This document shows positions 61,794 through 64,000 of a stretch of DNA of 64,000 nucleotides, one piece after another. The stretch lies in contig OY978529.1 of assembly GCA_963854835.1 (NCBI GenBank), positions 6,978,501 to 7,042,500 of the forward strand, given 5' to 3'. Numbering within the stretch: position 1 is the stretch's first letter; every line of letters begins with the position of its first letter. The position numbers and the translations under genes are program-made. The stretch comes from Megamerina dolium (Eukaryota > Arthropoda > Insecta > Diptera > Megamerinidae). The notes under the pieces are model-generated. The model made no database searches. It was not told the origin of the DNA and saw only the letters and a list, made by a program, of their open reading frames with translations.

Positions 61794-63110
61794 ATGAATG
61801 GACTTATAGCCCAGACAGACGGCAGCGTTAATCCGGATTACCTGCGCACTTAATCCGATTAAAATATTAACCTGACAGACGGCAGTATTGCGAATTAACT
61901 AAACGGCTGATTGCTATTTTATTAGGTCTGCTCACTTACATTACTATCACTATCAATTTCTGTCGTCTATCACTCTCGATATGAGAAAATCTACAAGAAG
62001 TACGTGAACTGAAAACTATCAGAAACTTGTAAATTGACATTCACCGTTCGTAATTTGCAGCTGGATTTATTTGTTCGCCTACGCTTTTCATGTTGATAAC
62101 TGTTAACAATTGTTGAAAGTTTTTTATTAGCGAACACACCTAATATTTTGTAAAATGGATCGAGAAAAATTCACAATGGAAAATTTTCAGTAGTGTTGCC
62201 ATCGCAAATTGCCCTAATCCTCTTTTATTTTGAGAATTAACTCATCGAGTTAATGCGGATTAGCTGCAGTTAATGCCCGAGTTAATTCGAATTAACTCGG
62301 TAATCCGGAATTAGGCTGCCGTCTTTCTAGGCTATTAGAAACGAACAACGCTTTCAGATTATTGAATTGTATGATCAAAATTCATGCTCATTTATTTTGT
62401 GGTCAGTTTAGGTGACCTCCTGAGACGGCTCTTCGGAATCTTGTGACTAAGGTTCGCAACAAATTTACAAATTGTGTTCAACGACAAAGCCCATTTCTGG
62501 TTGAATGGATACGTGAACAATCAACATTTCCGTATTTGATGAGAAGAGTAGCCAGACGCATTGCAAGAATTGGCAATGCATCCCGAAAAATGCACTCTTT
62601 GGTGTAGATTATGGGCCGCTGACATCATTGGACCGTACTTTTTCAAAACCGACGAAGACAGAAACGTTACTGTGAATGGCGAGCGCTACCGTGCGATGAT
62701 TACAAACATTTTTTTTTTGCCCAAAATGGAAGAACTGGACTTGGCTGACATGAGGTTTCAACAAGACGGTACCACATACCACACAGCATGCGAAACCTTT
62801 AGCCCAATTGAGAGACGAGTTCGGTGAACAGTTTATTTCACGTTTGAGTCCGATCAATTGGCCGCCTAGATCGTGCGACTTTACGCCTTTAGACTATTTT
62901 TTATGGGGCTATGTTAAAGCTCATGTCCATAGCGACAAGCCCGCAACGGTTGATGCACTGGAAGCCAATATTGAAGAATTTATTCGTGAGATACCGGCCG
63001 ATATGTAGAAGAGAGTATGCCAAAATTGGACCCAGCGTATGAACCATTTAGGGCGCAACCGCGGTCAACATTTACATGAAATCATCTTTAAACATTGAAT
63101 TGTCGTTATC
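61794..63110 (+). pseudogene. Rosa-like mariner transposase, interrupted and frameshifted
   Basis: The start codon (about 61794) gives MNGL before the MITE and NEQRFQIIELYDQNS after it, parallel to PEQRLQIVQLYYENS at 25.4 kb. Later frames: 'FNDKAHFWLNGYVNNQHF' (first catalytic block, Asp kept but context mutated), GRYRAM-type text, DMRFQQDGTTYHTA (second Asp), and GEQFISRLSPINWPPRSCDF followed by TPLDYFLWGYVKAHV (third Asp, 41-residue spacing). The end is 'RNRGQHLHEIIFKH'. Several frame breaks. More decayed in its first half than the 25.4-kb copy. Confidence 0.8.
61807..62334. mobile_element. 528-bp MITE, copy 2, inside a mariner
   Basis: Opposite orientation to the 19.74-kb copy, same length, same ends (TAGCCCAGACAGACGGCAGC here with one change) and the same TTA target duplication (61804-61806, 62335-62337). 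Taking out the MITE and one TTA restores a mariner reading frame across the junction. Differences from copy 1 are scattered base changes. Confidence 0.9.
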
Positions 63111-63429
63111 GTGAAAGATTAAAGATTTTACGTGTTTTTTTTTTTTAATCAAATCCAAAGCCTCTTAAAAACTTTCTGCTTACACAAAAATGTTATTTGT
63201 CGTCAAGGGTCGAGTTTTAAATAATTTATCTATTAATTTTTCGCGGTAAAAGTTTTTTACACAAGATTTATACATCTGTTATTATATTTCTATCATGGAT
63301 TACTGTAGCTTCTTCCATCCATTGATCTACGTAACTAACTATTATCTGACTCTATGAAATACGATTGAGTCTCTTTTCTGAAGTAGGAAAAACTTAATTT
63401 ATAATCGATAATAAATGTTTCAGAATAAA

Positions 63430-64000
63430 CGAAAGTAAAACCAAGTATTTAAAAATCTTGCGCAGCGAAGAGGGAAGGCGACTTAAAAACTTTGCAGTGG
63501 TCCCGTACCTGTTTGAAGGAGTATCCTGTTTCCAATACCTGGGCTTCCTGATAAATAATAATAACAGCTGCTATAATACAATACAGAAAAGAATTGTGGC
63601 TGCAAATAAAGCATACTTCGCCAATGTAAAACTGTCTAAATCTAAGCTACTCTCGAGGGAACTAAAATTACGGCTCTTTGGCCGAGCTTCTATTCCATTA
63701 CTGTAGTGCGTGTTAAATTTTGGACAGTATTAGAAGGGACCTACTTATTTTAGCCGGTTCCGAATGGCAGAACCCTTGTGACATTACTTTTTCGTAGCTT
63801 TGTCACAGAGTTCTTTCAGAAGCTTTTTCATGGCAAATTATGATTGCCGAAAGAATTGCCAATTGCTTGCCGGCTATATCAAATAGTAATTCGGCCATTA
63901 CTATCGTATGGCTGCGAGAACTGGACCTTGACATCTAAAGACGAAACGAGCCTAAAGGTGTTCGAGAGAAAAGTGCTCCGTAAAATATTTGAACCAATAT
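63430..64000 (+). pseudogene. LINE ORF2 fragment, split by a SINE and running off the window
   Basis: The frame 63458-63680 has SCFQYLGFLINNNNSCYNTI, QKRIVAANKAYFANVKLSKS and KLLSRELKLRLF. After the SINE it resumes at about 63870 with YQIVIRPLLSYGCENWTLTS and KVFERKVLRKIFEP. This is the post-RT region of a LINE of the same broad type as the 59.9-kb fragment but a different family. It continues past position 64000. Confidence 0.75.
63681..63868 (-). mobile_element. SINE copy, inserted in a LINE
   Basis: The reverse complement runs through AAGCTTCTGAAAGAACTCTG, TGTCACAAGGGTTCTGCCAT and AGGTCCCTTCTAATACTGTC to GGAATAGAAGCTCGGCC. This is the 3' two thirds of the 3.0-kb SINE, without the tRNA-like head. 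LINE coding sequence flanks it on both sides. Confidence 0.75.

Larger units (their letters stand above)
61683..63165 (+). mobile_element. Rosa-like (DD41D) mariner, interrupted by a 528-bp MITE
   Basis: Begins ACAGGGTGATTTTTTAGCAA. The start codon of the transposase is at about 61794, and the MITE (61807-62334) interrupts codon 5. The right border is approximate (about 63165). Its transposase remains are annotated separately. It lies upstream of the OATP gene. Confidence 0.8.

Overview
The window is AT-rich, repeat-laden nuclear DNA from a fly. Tephritid-like is my best guess: it holds DD41D 'rosa'-type mariners (a group first described from Ceratitis), other mariners, a Tc1-like element, LOA- and jockey-like LINEs, a tRNA-headed SINE family and (GTCY)n-bearing dipteran repeats. 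There are no bacterial-style operons, rRNA genes or CRISPR arrays.

The only clear host gene is an organic anion transporting polypeptide (OATP/SLCO) gene on the minus strand. I could place seven coding exons between 57806 (ATG) and 31099 (stop). All six introns have GT-AG borders and compatible phases, and the spliced CDS is 2439 nt (812 residues). The paralogue cannot be fixed by eye. Intron 1 is about 18.2 kb and intron 3 about 3.9 kb, and both are packed with mobile-element debris, as is intron 6.

Layout. 1-5.5 kb: AT-rich DNA with a tandem duplication, a palindromic MITE and a full-length SINE. 5.5-6.5 kb: LINE scraps. 7.8-11.7 kb: a LOA-like LINE (minus strand) with an intact 513-codon DUF4780-type ORF1 and a shattered ORF2. 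12-13.6 kb: mariner remains. 13.9-19.7 kb: simple-sequence-rich DNA with a mariner fossil. 19.7-20.3 kb: a 528-bp MITE. 22.0-23.7 kb: a nearly intact Tc1-like element. 24.6-30.7 kb: (GTCY)n-type repeats, a rosa-type mariner inside a SINE, and an 829-bp tandem duplication. 31.1-57.8 kb: the OATP gene. 58-64 kb: upstream DNA with an Asp-rich ORF, LINE and mariner fragments, and a second 528-bp MITE inserted in a mariner.

The elements form readable layers: SINE in LINE with a 20-bp target duplication, a further repeat inside that SINE, a MITE in a mariner with a TTA duplication, and a mariner in a SINE. Apart from the OATP gene, nothing looks like a working cellular pathway. The best candidates for novelty are the 528-bp MITE family, the SINE family, a repeat carrying the 3' end of an unidentified reading frame (53.3 and 44.6 kb), and the preserved LINE ORF1.
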